Below, one piece after another: positions 24,833 to 32,484 of a DNA stretch of 32,484 nucleotides (the stretch's first letter is position 1; each line of letters starts with the position of its first letter). Below the pieces are notes generated by a model that searched no databases, had not been told where the DNA came from, and saw only the letters and a list, made by a program, of their open reading frames with translations. The stretch covers positions 1-32,484 of the forward strand of contig JAFIFB010000117.1 in assembly GCA_020832285.1 (NCBI GenBank). The letters are read 5' to 3'. Both the position numbers and the translations under genes were made by a program. Origin of the DNA: Balneolaceae bacterium (GTDB taxonomy: Bacteria > Bacteroidota > Rhodothermia > Balneolales > Balneolaceae).

Positions 24833-25189
24833 TTTGGCCATCTCTCCAAAGAGCTTGAGAGGATGCGTACCCTCCTGGAGAGAAATCTTGTTTCACAACA
24901 GGATTTTGAACAGCTTGAACAGCTTGAACAGCGTTACAACGATGTGAAAGTGCGTGCTCAAATTAACAAAGAGAGACTTGATCTACTGGAGTCTGGCCGG
25001 GTTTCCATCGGCGATACGGTGATAGAATCGGTGATTCGTGCCCCCATCAGCGGATATATCCTCGAAAAACGGGTGGAAAAAGAGGTGGAGCTGGGCTTGA
25101 GTGATGCCATCACCGTGGCTGTTACCGACGGTATTGAGGAAGGAGAAAAGGTTTTTGAGAAGCCTGTTCGCCAGCTCACAGTTCGATAA
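24833..25189 (+). pseudogene. MacA/HlyD-type periplasmic adaptor, internally deleted
   Basis: The open frame includes ELERMRTLLERNLVSQQDFE (hairpin coiled coil), then RAPISGYILEKRVEKE (lipoyl half-motif), then jumps directly to VELGLSDAITVAVTDGIEEG and EKVF (C-terminal membrane-proximal part). The beta-barrel between them, roughly 130-150 residues in the family, is missing in frame, and the N-terminal signal and first lipoyl half are also absent. A 9-nt unit (GAACAGCTT) is repeated in the coiled-coil part, giving EQLEQLEQ. The product cannot bridge a pump to an outer-membrane channel. It is followed 56 nt later by permease remnants. Confidence 0.8.
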
Positions 25190-25245
25190 TTTTTATAAAA
25201 TCCCCTGCCGAAACTATTCTGATCAATCATTTCCAGACATAATCA

Positions 25246-26044
25246 ATGTCCATTACAAACCTCATAACAGATCTTTACCGGAATCTGAGCAGTCAGAAAC
25301 TCCGCAGTTTTCTCACCATTTTCGGGATTATGTGGGGAACGGGTATTGGCAGGCGATACACCGTTTATCGTCATTGGCGTGATACAGGATAAAATTCAGA
25401 ATTCTTCCTACTCTCAGCGCGATTACGACCGGGCATTTATCCCCGCCACAACTATGTCGGCTATGACAGGCACCGACTTGATAAACAACCTGCTATACAC
25501 TCCCGCAGACCCGGCTCTCTCAGCTTCCATCCGCGACCAGGTTTATGAAGTAATGAGCACCCGGCACCGGTTTGATCCGTCGGACCGCGACGCCATTCAC
25601 ATCTGGGATACAAACGAATTCTGGACGTTCATCAACATGCTGTTTTTAGGGATCAACGGGTTTCTGGCACTGATCGGCTTTTTTACACTCGCGGTAGGGG
25701 GTATCGGTGTAGCCAATATCATGTTTGTGGTCGTGCAGGAGCGGATGAAAGAGATTGGTATCCGCCGGGCAGCCGGTGCAAAACGCCACCACATCATGAG
25801 CCAGTTTTTCCTCGAAACATTTATGATTGTGGGTATCGGAGCAGCAGCCGGTTACGCCACCGGCTGGGCGCTGATCCGGCTCACTCAAAACCTCCCGATC
25901 CAGAATTTTGTCGGATCACCTTACTTTTCGCCCGAAGTGGGACTTGTCGCTTTTGTGGTACTTAGCCTGGTGGGATTTACATCGGGGCTATTACCCGCAA
26001 TGCGCGCCTCCCGCCTCGATGTTGTTGAATGTTTACAGAGATAG
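25246..26044 (+). pseudogene. MacB-type ABC permease 1, large deletion with frameshift
   Basis: From ATG 25246 the frame reads MSITNLITDLYRNLSSQKLR then FLTIFGIMWGT, the first membrane segment of a FtsX/MacB permease, and then leaves its frame. In another frame (from about 25340) the sequence continues GDTPFIVIGVIQDKIQNSSY and reaches the normal C-terminus (FFTLAVGGIGVANIMFVVVQ, SGLLPAMRASRLDVVECLQR). About half of the periplasmic MacB core is missing at the junction (near 25338-25346), and the frames do not match. The FtsX-like C-terminal membrane domain is intact. Remnant of a lipoprotein/macrolide-type exporter permease. Confidence 0.85.
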
Positions 26045-26047
26045 ATC

Positions 26048-26995
26048 ATGTGGCTGACCATCATCAGAGAATTTTTTATCGACCTTAAAAATCAGAAGCT
26101 TCGCTCTTCACTCACCCTTGTGGCCATCTCCTGGGGAACCCTTTCCGTGATTCTGCTTCTGGCATTTGGCCGCGGACTGGGCACTTCACTGATGGAAGGA
26201 ATGCTGGGTGCAGGGAATCAGGTAATTATGATTTATGGCAGACAAACCAGCAAAGCCTACAAAGGCCACCCAGAAGGACAAACAATCCGTTTTACCGAAG
26301 AGGATATCCGGCTTATTGAACGGGCGGTTCCTGGCATTGCTTTTTCCAGCCCGCAGTATGGGCGGGGCGGCACAAGGCTGCAAACAGATCTTTCCACAAC
26401 CACCACCTACATGGAGGGTGTTAATCCTGATTTTGAAATTATGCGGACGATGTATCCGGCTGCCGGCGGTCGCTTTATCAATGAAAGAGATGTGGATGAG
26501 ATGAGGCGCGTCCTTTTTTTAGGTGATGAAATTGCCGGGCGCCTGTTTGGTGATGAAGATCCTATCGGACGGGAAGTAATGCTTGATAGTCAGCCCTTTA
26601 CGGTGATCGGAGTGATGAAATCCAAAATGCAAACTTCAATGAATAACGGCCCGGATGCCAACCGTGCCATCATTCCCTACACCACATTCCGTAATATTTA
26701 CGGACACCGCAATATCGGCTCTATATTGGTGCGTCCTTCAGATCCCGCTCTGCAGACAGAAATTATTACCGGAATCCGTTCGCTGATGGCCTCGAAATAC
26801 AAATTTCACCCTGATGACGACCAGGCCATGCCGATGTGGGATTTTATTGAAATGGAAGAGATGAACCAGAAAGTAGCGGTGGGACTGGAAATTTTTCTCT
26901 TTACCGTGGGCTTTTTTACCCTTATGATTGCCGGAATCTTCCCGGCTTTGAAAGCTTCGCGGGTTGACCCGGTGGAGTCGCTCAGGTATGAGTGA
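26048..26995 (+). CDS. MacB-type ABC permease 2, internally deleted near C-terminus
   Basis: 315 residues versus about 400-410 in the family. The N-terminal membrane segment (LRSSLTLVAISWGTLSVILL) and whole periplasmic MacB core are present, to GLEIFLFTVGFFTLMIAG. It then passes directly to IFPALKASRVDPVESLRYE, the normal end. The missing ~85 residues carry the coupling helix region (normally GVANIM...ERxxEIGxRxAxGA) and the last membrane spans, which contact the ATPase. The frame is kept. The start lies 3 nt after the stop of permease 1. No ATP-binding subunit is encoded nearby, so the transporter is very unlikely to work. A neighbouring intact sequence would be needed to define the junction. 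Confidence 0.85.
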   Translation: MWLTIIREFFIDLKNQKLRSSLTLVAISWGTLSVILLLAFGRGLGTSLMEGMLGAGNQVIMIYGRQTSKAYKGHPEGQTIRFTEEDIRLIERAVPGIAFSSPQYGRGGTRLQTDLSTTTTYMEGVNPDFEIMRTMYPAAGGRFINERDVDEMRRVLFLGDEIAGRLFGDEDPIGREVMLDSQPFTVIGVMKSKMQTSMNNGPDANRAIIPYTTFRNIYGHRNIGSILVRPSDPALQTEIITGIRSLMASKYKFHPDDDQAMPMWDFIEMEEMNQKVAVGLEIFLFTVGFFTLMIAGIFPALKASRVDPVESLRYE

Positions 26996-27042
26996 TCTTT
27001 CTGAAGTTTTCCCGATATCTCACCAAAAACACATCATTTCAT

Positions 27043-28299
27043 TTAATAGCGGTTCAAAAAAACGAACCCGCCTTTTTTGTTGCATGTCGCTAAATCGGGA
27101 TAGCCGTTGCCGGTGAGATCCCCGGCTGCTATCTGGGTACCCACACCAGAGTCATCATCAATCAAAACGGGAGTAAAATCGACGTTTCCGTCTGTATCCC
27201 GCTCCGGTTTGAACCCATAAATGACCGCTGGGGCATTGGGTTCGGGGTCTCCGTCTGGCCCGTGCGCCCAAAATCGTTTCCCGGTAACAATGCCTTTCTG
27301 GCCGCTGTTGTCAAGGTCAGCAAGGACCAGTGCATGAGGTTGAGAGAACCGTACACCGTAGGAATTATCATCATGGGATTCTCCCATTATGAGCTGCTTT
27401 TCTAAATGGATTTCACCGTCTGAACGAACCTGCCGGAACCAGGCAAGGCCCCAGCCGTGGGCTTCAAGCGATGTAATCACATCATTCAGTCCGTCGCCAT
27501 CCAGATCCATAGCATACATCTGAGCACCGCCGGGACCAAAATCAGCCGGATGATAGGTCCAGGGTTCACTGCTTTCGTAATGTCCCGGATTCTCCCACCA
27601 TCCCTCTTTCATCAACAGATCCGGCTGTCCGTTACCGGTGATATCACCCAGGCCCAGGCCGTGGTTATAGCGGCCCCACTCCCCTTGTTCAGAAATTTTG
27701 TTGAATGTCCAGGGATTGAACGGATTTTCCGGATCAGGGGCTGCATATCCAAGGTAGCCTTCCGTGTGAAAAATCAGTTCCGGTTTTCCGTTTCCTGTGA
27801 GGTCGGCAAAGGTCGGGGATTCGTTATCCACCCTTTCAAATATCAGGTGACGCTGCCAGTGTTCGCCGGCACCAGCACTGCCCGGATTTTCATACCACCA
27901 CGCTTCCTGGCCGGGAAACCCGACCACCAGGATATCATTTCGGCCGCTGTCATTTACATCGGCAACCGCCGTGATAAAGTGATCGGAATATTCGAGAGGA
28001 TCAAATTCAACGGGTTCATAGTAGGCATTCCGTTCTTCAAAATCAGGCCCTTCGTACCAGAAGGGACCGCAAACCACGTCCGAATTTCCATTTCCATTCA
28101 GATCCCCAATAGCTACACCCTCAGCATAAAAAGTGGTTGATAACTGGATCTTTTTGAAATTTTCGTTCCCGGGATCATCACTCCCGCAGGAGTTTATAAA
28201 AAATCCAACCATCAGAAGGCTTAGCAAAACTTTATAGTAAATACATTTCGACTTCACTTCGCTCCGCTTCGTTGCGCTCAATGTGACTTGAGGCGTCAT
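27043..28299 (-). CDS. VCBS/FG-GAP repeat lipoprotein
   Basis: 418 residues from the ATG at 28297-28299. That ATG lies inside a dispersed repeat, and the native start seems lost. The real signal peptide begins about 22 residues later (KVLLSLLMVGFFINSCGSDD) with lipobox Cys38. The body is a beta-propeller of FG-GAP/VCBS repeats: VAIGDLNGNGNSDVVCGPFW, VADVNDSGRNDILVVG, LGDITGNGQPDLLMKEGWWE, MDLDGDGLNDVITS, LADLDNSGQKGIVTG and AAGDLTGNGYPDLATC, each with the Asp-rich calcium-binding loop. Related proteins accompany PVC-type dehydrogenases. It lies 0.5 kb downstream of one on the same strand, so joint function in sugar or polyol oxidation is likely (inference). An upstream start at 28413 is possible. 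Confidence 0.75.
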   Translation of the reverse strand: MTPQVTLSATKRSEVKSKCIYYKVLLSLLMVGFFINSCGSDDPGNENFKKIQLSTTFYAEGVAIGDLNGNGNSDVVCGPFWYEGPDFEERNAYYEPVEFDPLEYSDHFITAVADVNDSGRNDILVVGFPGQEAWWYENPGSAGAGEHWQRHLIFERVDNESPTFADLTGNGKPELIFHTEGYLGYAAPDPENPFNPWTFNKISEQGEWGRYNHGLGLGDITGNGQPDLLMKEGWWENPGHYESSEPWTYHPADFGPGGAQMYAMDLDGDGLNDVITSLEAHGWGLAWFRQVRSDGEIHLEKQLIMGESHDDNSYGVRFSQPHALVLADLDNSGQKGIVTGKRFWAHGPDGDPEPNAPAVIYGFKPERDTDGNVDFTPVLIDDDSGVGTQIAAGDLTGNGYPDLATCNKKGGFVFLNRY

Positions 28300-28347
28300 G
28301 CCGGGCACTAAGAGAAGTAAAGCGACGAATGAAGTCGAAGAATTCCC
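28244..28347. repeat. REP-like palindromic element at the 5' end of the VCBS gene
   Basis: A ~100-bp element with outer arms TTCGACTTCA (28247-28256) and TGAAGTCGAA (28330-28339), and CGCTCC/GCTTCG/GCGCTC triplet runs. Elements of the type 'TTCGACT..GCTCAATGTGAC' are widely dispersed between genes in Bacteroidota. It lies immediately upstream of, and partly in frame with, the signal peptide of the VCBS lipoprotein. Confidence 0.55.
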
Positions 28348-28510
28348 ACGCTTTACAAATCCTTCCCTCAGTATTTCTGAAATATAAATGGCTGATTCGG
28401 TTAGTTCTTTCATAGTAGGAGTTACCCCGGTATTTTGGTAATAAAACTTTAAGTATTGTAATATTAAAAAGTTACGGATTTCGATAAATGAAATTCATTT
28501 GAAATATATT
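28348..28510. other. Gap between two repeats
   Basis: AT-rich DNA holding the possible upstream ATG of the VCBS frame at 28413, with GGGGTAACTCCT just before it. The related GGAGTTACCCC occurs at 28765-28775. Confidence 0.3.
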
Positions 28511-28745
28511 TTAACCGGCCTTGAATCAGTTGGCGGGAACAGGGTGTTTTCAGCGACGCGGCACCATTTCACACCGGCTCGGTCTAAGTTTACGGTCAAT
28601 GAGCGGGATGGACCATTGCTCATTTTTTGAACGCGTAAGCGAAATGGTGCCGCGTCGATGAAAAGCCCGCCGCCAACCCCGACCGCCGTCGGGGCTTGAT
28701 TTTTTGGTTCTTTTGCATCAAGGCAAAAGAACAAACAAACTTGTT
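28511..28745 (-). repeat. Structured dispersed repeat, copy A
   Basis: About 235 bp. Read on the minus strand it begins with a TTGTTCTTTTGCCTTGATGC and AAAAGAACCAAAAAATCAAG segment and ends with ACCCTGTTCCCGCCAACTGA then TTCAAGGCCGG. Both ends match copy B at 31901-32107, which is in the opposite orientation. The centre holds a perfect 16-bp inverted repeat, GACGCGGCACCATTTC at 28555-28570 and its complement at 28641-28656, with an inner AATGAGC/GCTCATT stem. A 96-codon leftward open frame (28495-28785) lies across it but looks incidental. Confidence 0.75.
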
Positions 28746-28848
28746 TGGGAAATGTTTTAAAAAATGGGGTAACTCCTTTTTTCATAGTGCCTGATATTTT
28801 GGTGAATATTACAGGTTAATCCATTGAATTGCCTCCATCAACCCGGAT

Positions 28849-31734
28849 CTATTGGCCATCTTTCATTCTATCAATTTCAGCGGTAATGATATGGCGATGG
28901 TCATGGCTGTCAATGCGATCGTGGAAGCGTTCAAGTGCAGTTACGGCTTCATCGGTTCCAATAACGGCTACACGCCGGATGGTGTATGTCAGGATATTGG
29001 GCAATTCAGTCTTTTCTGCAAGTTCAAGTACGCGGTTCATGTCCACTTCGGCCAGCGGCTCGGCAGCATACCAGAACATCAGGGGCAGATTCTGATCGCC
29101 GGCATCCTCATCTTTTTGGGAAAGCTCTTCCAGAACTTCCCATCTCCGTTCCGGGGCCACACGCTGCATCGCCGAAGCCAGATTGAGCCGGACCAGTGCC
29201 GATTCATCCGTTCGTGCCATCTCCACAAAACGGTCCAGAAGCTGATCGGAGGGGTTTGCCATATCCATCAGCAGTTGAATGGCCCAGCCCCGGATATACT
29301 CGCTGCTATGAATCAATAATTCCTGAAGGTCATTTTCAGTCACCCCTCCGGTAACATGCAGTGCCCAGAGCGCCCGAAGCTTCCGCGGTACCTCCGGATG
29401 GTTTTCCAAAATATCCTTCAGCGCATCATGAACCTCCTCATCGGGCCCGCGTTCCTGCAGTATGCGCCGGGCATGGCGTACATAAAAATCATTCTGATGA
29501 AGCTGAAGTTCAGCCAGTTCCGGGCTGGATTTCTGCGACAAGTCCACTTTCACCCACTCATCTTTCTCATGAGTGATGTTGAAAATGCGGCCCAGCGTTT
29601 TTTCGTGCACATCCGGGTTAGGGCTGTGACACTGGTTTTTGTCGTACCAGTCGATGGCGGTCACCGAACCGTCAGGGCCGATCCTGTAATTGAGCCATTG
29701 CGACCAGGAGTCGTGTGTCTTCAAAAAATCCTCTCCGTGGGAGGCTGTGTAGCCCGATCCATCCCGCCAGATATGATCGGTATTGACCCTGTATCCATGA
29801 ATGTTGTTCATGAAAATGGCGTCGCGATCCATGCCCCAGTGATCATTGCCGAGATAGAACATCGCCCCGGCATGGGCGTGGCCTCCGCCTGTTTCATCCG
29901 ACCGGAAATTTCCTGCATGGGGACCCCTGTTACCCACATAGTGCACATGATCGGCAATGGTTTTGATATCATCGAAAGTGTACGGATTGAAGTGCTCACC
30001 GGCCTGCCGATGGTACCGGGCTCCCGGAATCACATGAAACAGATGGGGAATCACACAGACGGTTGTAAAAGCGTGACCCACATCATTAAAATCGATCCCC
30101 CAGGGATTGCTGGTTCCATGAGCAACCACGTCAAATTCGTGCTGTGTCGGGTGGTAGCGCCAAATTCCGGCGTTGATGCGCTGCCGCTCGTTATCCTGGA
30201 CTCCCGGTTTGCCTACATTCGAATGAGTGAAAATCCCTTGCACACCATAGAGCCAGCCGTCTGGCCCCCAGCGAAAACTGTTGAGGGTTTCGTGAGTGTC
30301 CTGGTAACCCCAGCCATTGAGCAGTATCTCGGGATCTCCTGCGGGTTGGTCGGTATCTGCATCAATGGGAATAAACATCAGGTAAGGAGCCGCTCCGACC
30401 CAAAGGCCGCCAAAGCCCACTTCAATGCCGCTGACAAGATTCAGCCCTTCTGTAAATATCTTTCTGTTGTCAAGCTTTCCGTCACCGTTCGTATCTTCAA
30501 AGATGAGGATGCGGTCTTTCCCTTCGCCATCAGACGCGCGCTGCGGATAGGTATGTCCTTCGGCAATCCACACCCGCCCCCGATCGTCCATGGCCATCGC
30601 AATGGGCCGCACCACATCCGGTTCAGCCGCTGCCAGGCGAACCTCAAAACCCTCCGGCAGTTCCATGGCACGGGCGGCATCTTCTCCGGAAAGGCCGTCC
30701 CTGTTTCTCACGATATCCCGCACCGGCAGGATTACGATATCATCCGGCCGCAGTTCATTCACAAAGAAGGGACGCTCATCGTAAAACCGGAAATCATCAA
30801 AATTGATATGTGCCCAAATATTCCCCGGTATGTACGGGATATCAGATTCGCCGGTCTCGCTGTCGATGATCCGGATAAAGATTCTTTCTCCCAGGTACGG
30901 TTCCAGATCAACAACAACGGGCCGAAGTGTTGCATGATTATTCCCGGTAATCTGAAAAAAGACTTCCTCTGTGTCTGCCCGTACCAATTCAACCCGTGTT
31001 TCCTGTAATGCACCGCCTGAAACCATAAATGCAGCATAAGGATGTGTTACTTCAAATGATACGGATGTAAGTGTTCCGGTTGCTTCATGGTTTTCAGTGC
31101 CCCCGCTGCTTAGAAAATAGTCACCGCTATGACCAATATTCATCTCTTCACTGTGCAGAGGAGAAGGGTCCTTTTGAACGGGCTGATCTGCAAAAGCATT
31201 ACCTGAGGCGGTCCAGTCGTCGAGGGTTCCGGTTTCAAAATCGAGATTTAACGGACGGCCTTCTTTTTCGGGCAACACGCCTACAACGAGTACCTCGCCG
31301 GCAAACTCCTCAACCACCTCAAACTGTCCGGCCATTCCGGCTTCGCGGTGGCCCGGTATGGTGCAATAATATATATCATTTTCGATGGCTTCGAACTCAA
31401 TGCTGGTTGAATCTCCCGGATCGATGATCACATCACTGGCTATTCCGAGACTTTCCAGTGCGATATCGTGTGGCATCAGTTCACCGTTGATGATGGTGAT
31501 TTTCACGATTTCACCTTTTTTTGCCTGCAGAACGGGATTCAGAACGCCGTCAATCACCCCGCCGATTCCCGTATAGCCGATCATTGTTGATTGAAGCCTG
31601 TATTCGCGGTCAACATCTTCGAAGGAAACCGAAACTCCGTGTTGATCTGATGAATGACCGGAATCGTCGCTTCTGCAGCTCAGAAATGATAGAAACAACA
31701 CTGTAATCGTAAGCGCGGTTTTTGAAAGTTTCAT
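28849..31734 (-). CDS. Cupredoxin fused to PVC-type dehydrogenase, lipoprotein
   Basis: 961 residues. The lipobox is at Cys20 (FLSFLSC). Residues about 45-142 are a cupredoxin with all four type 1 copper ligands visible: His89 (MPHDI), Cys124 (YYCTIPGHR), His129 and Met134. Residues about 165-330 form a beta-sandwich opening LNLDFETGTLDDWTASGNAF, common as a leading domain in PVC-associated proteins. Residues about 345-730 are the PVC-type dehydrogenase propeller (ELPEGFEVRLAAAEPDVVRP, VWIAEGHTYPQRASDGEGKD, VGNRGPHAGNFRSDETGGGH). From about 740 HEAT-like helices run to the end. No CxxCH heme motif is found, so the C-terminal cytochrome of many relatives is absent and the cupredoxin may pass the electrons instead (inference). 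Substrate unknown, probably a sugar or sugar alcohol. Confidence 0.88.
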   Translation of the reverse strand: MKLSKTALTITVLFLSFLSCRSDDSGHSSDQHGVSVSFEDVDREYRLQSTMIGYTGIGGVIDGVLNPVLQAKKGEIVKITIINGELMPHDIALESLGIASDVIIDPGDSTSIEFEAIENDIYYCTIPGHREAGMAGQFEVVEEFAGEVLVVGVLPEKEGRPLNLDFETGTLDDWTASGNAFADQPVQKDPSPLHSEEMNIGHSGDYFLSSGGTENHEATGTLTSVSFEVTHPYAAFMVSGGALQETRVELVRADTEEVFFQITGNNHATLRPVVVDLEPYLGERIFIRIIDSETGESDIPYIPGNIWAHINFDDFRFYDERPFFVNELRPDDIVILPVRDIVRNRDGLSGEDAARAMELPEGFEVRLAAAEPDVVRPIAMAMDDRGRVWIAEGHTYPQRASDGEGKDRILIFEDTNGDGKLDNRKIFTEGLNLVSGIEVGFGGLWVGAAPYLMFIPIDADTDQPAGDPEILLNGWGYQDTHETLNSFRWGPDGWLYGVQGIFTHSNVGKPGVQDNERQRINAGIWRYHPTQHEFDVVAHGTSNPWGIDFNDVGHAFTTVCVIPHLFHVIPGARYHRQAGEHFNPYTFDDIKTIADHVHYVGNRGPHAGNFRSDETGGGHAHAGAMFYLGNDHWGMDRDAIFMNNIHGYRVNTDHIWRDGSGYTASHGEDFLKTHDSWSQWLNYRIGPDGSVTAIDWYDKNQCHSPNPDVHEKTLGRIFNITHEKDEWVKVDLSQKSSPELAELQLHQNDFYVRHARRILQERGPDEEVHDALKDILENHPEVPRKLRALWALHVTGGVTENDLQELLIHSSEYIRGWAIQLLMDMANPSDQLLDRFVEMARTDESALVRLNLASAMQRVAPERRWEVLEELSQKDEDAGDQNLPLMFWYAAEPLAEVDMNRVLELAEKTELPNILTYTIRRVAVIGTDEAVTALERFHDRIDSHDHRHIITAEIDRMKDGQ

Positions 31735-31900
31735 GGTGTGACTTCAGTTTTGTGACCGATACCGCATTATTCGTATAGTTACGTTTGTATAGAAAAATGG
31801 CATGGGTTGACCACCCTCAGGCTCTGACATTACGCATGTAATAATATTATTTAAAACAAAATATGTTATAGCTCAATGATTTAAAGCCCTAAGTAAATAT

Positions 31901-32107
31901 GTTGTTCATTTTGGCTTGATCCAAAACGAACCAAAAGATCAAGGCGGTGAATCACTTGACGGCGGGTGCTGCCGGGCGACGGAAAAATTTCAAGGCCGAT
32001 TTAGTTTCAATCCCTTCATTACATCAATTTACGGCTGATGAAATTTTTCTATACGTCACCCATCAGCCACCCTGTTCCCGCCAATTGATTCAAGGCCGGG
32101 CAAAATT
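31901..32107 (+). repeat. Structured dispersed repeat, copy B
   Basis: About 207 bp in the opposite orientation to copy A. It opens with GTTGTTCATTTTGGCTTGAT and AACCAAAAGATCAAG and closes with ACCCTGTTCCCGCCAATTGA then TTCAAGGCCGG. Its centre holds an 11-bp inverted repeat (GAAAAATTTCA at 31982-31992, complement at 32039-32049), different in sequence from the stem of copy A but in the same place. The two copies flank the cupredoxin-dehydrogenase gene. Confidence 0.7.
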
Positions 32108-32367
32108 CAATCAAAAACTTTAACTATACCAAAATTCTATGGGACAGCCCCCCTGCTCCTCCCTGAATGATCGGGGCAGGCTCTTAATATGGAGGTGAAT
32201 CTTTAGCTCGACACATAACCTTAAAATTTACACATAGACAAAACAATCGTTGTTATTCAGTCAGTTTTAATGATACAGTGTGTCAGTTAATAAGACCTGA
32301 CAGGTTTTACTCGGTATTTCATACATAATCTCAGCATGCTATATTGAAACCTGATATTTACAAAAAG
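32108..32367. other. Leader region of an IS110-like element, candidate guide RNA
   Basis: About 260 nt of non-coding DNA directly upstream of an IS110-like transposase start. In IS110-group elements this position holds the bridge RNA that pairs with donor and target DNA. I see short inverted segments (for example around CCTGACAGG near 32306-32314) but cannot define the element's left end or fold the RNA by eye. Confidence 0.3.
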
Positions 32368-32422
32368 GACGTCCTCGCTTAGATTAGAGTTTTATCCACT
32401 AACAAAATCTAAGGAGGACGTC
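32368..32422 (+). promoter_or_regulatory. Hairpin that masks the transposase ribosome binding site
   Basis: GACGTCCTCGCTTAGAT (32368-32384) pairs with ATCTAAGGAGGACGTC (32407-32422) over about 16 bp with one bulged base; the loop is 22 nt. The right arm contains AAGGAGG and ends at the base before the ATG at 32423. In a transcript that includes both arms the ribosome binding site would be double-stranded. Confidence 0.7.
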
Positions 32423-32484
32423 ATGATACATGTAGGAATTGATTTACATTTTACAAATATGGTAAATTCAGCAATAAACGACAA
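32423..32484 (+). CDS. IS110-like transposase, 5' end only
   Basis: The frame starts MIHVGIDLHFTNMVNSAIND and runs off the window after 62 nt. A start with VGIDLH within the first ten residues is the DEDD-type opening of IS110/IS1111-family transposases, the Asp being the first catalytic residue. The strong Shine-Dalgarno sequence AAGGAGG five bases before the ATG contrasts with most genes in the window and fits foreign origin. Identification rests on only 20 residues. Confidence 0.5.
   Translation, partial: MIHVGIDLHFTNMVNSAIND

Noticed and set aside
28495-28785. 96-codon leftward open frame starting MKKGVTPFFKTFPKQ
   Set aside because: It lies across the structured repeat copy A and its content is the translated repeat stem and ends; the diverged copy B does not keep the frame.
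29356-31008. 550-codon plus-strand open frame opposite the dehydrogenase gene
   Set aside because: It is a shadow of the real leftward gene: composition is His/Pro/Arg-rich with no recognisable family, and the opposite strand encodes a well-recognised protein.
1-32484. CRISPR array or retron-like system
   Set aside because: No regularly spaced direct repeats of CRISPR size and no reverse transcriptase or cas gene were seen; the repeats found are long, few and irregularly spaced.

Overview
The window looks like a chromosomal segment from a Bacteroidota/Balneolota-type bacterium (Rhodothermota, close to Balneolaceae, is my best guess). The pointers are a SusC/SusD outer-membrane pair behind a FecR anti-sigma factor and an ECF sigma factor, several lipoproteins with short Bacteroidota-style signal peptides, a TlpA-like lipoprotein, starts mostly without Shine-Dalgarno sequences, and dispersed extragenic repeats. 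No tRNA, rRNA or CRISPR array was seen.

The window falls into two parts. From 1 to about 18.8 kb it is AT-rich and full of debris: IS21-like end repeats, an IS630-type transposase remnant, two C-terminal fragments of a Y-family DNA polymerase, two ~390-bp direct repeats carrying remnants of a 'mobile mystery protein A'-like regulator, and an AbiE toxin-antitoxin pair whose toxin has lost its catalytic middle. Genes that look intact here are a GreA/GreB-family protein, a DeoR regulator, a MarR regulator with a cysteine-rich tail, DUF2024, a small CPVC thioredoxin-like protein, a TlpA lipoprotein and the sigma/FecR/SusC/SusD operon. Between DUF2024 and marR, overlapping both, lies a group III truncated hemoglobin that is broken by one stop codon and about three frameshifts.

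From about 18.8 kb to the end the DNA is richer in GC and looks more like ordinary chromosome: a SulP anion transporter; a leftward group with an S9 peptidase, a phosphodiester glycosidase and OsmC; a MacA/MacB-like export operon in which all three genes have internal deletions; a VCBS/FG-GAP lipoprotein; and a large lipoprotein fusing a cupredoxin to a PVC-type dehydrogenase propeller. The last gene lies between two inverted copies of a structured dispersed repeat. The window ends in the first 20 codons of an IS110-like transposase whose ribosome binding site lies in one arm of a 16-bp hairpin.

Functionally, the SusCD operon reads as a cell-surface-signalled uptake system: SusC has an N-terminal STN signalling domain, FecR relays to the sigma factor, and SusC/SusD bind and import a polymer or peptide that I cannot identify. 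The CPVC protein, DUF2024, globin and MarR group reads as a redox or nitric-oxide response module in decay. Two observations seem most worth following. One is the pair of structured repeats with conserved ends but different hairpin stems. The other is a 66-nt stretch that is identical in two otherwise diverged repeat copies.
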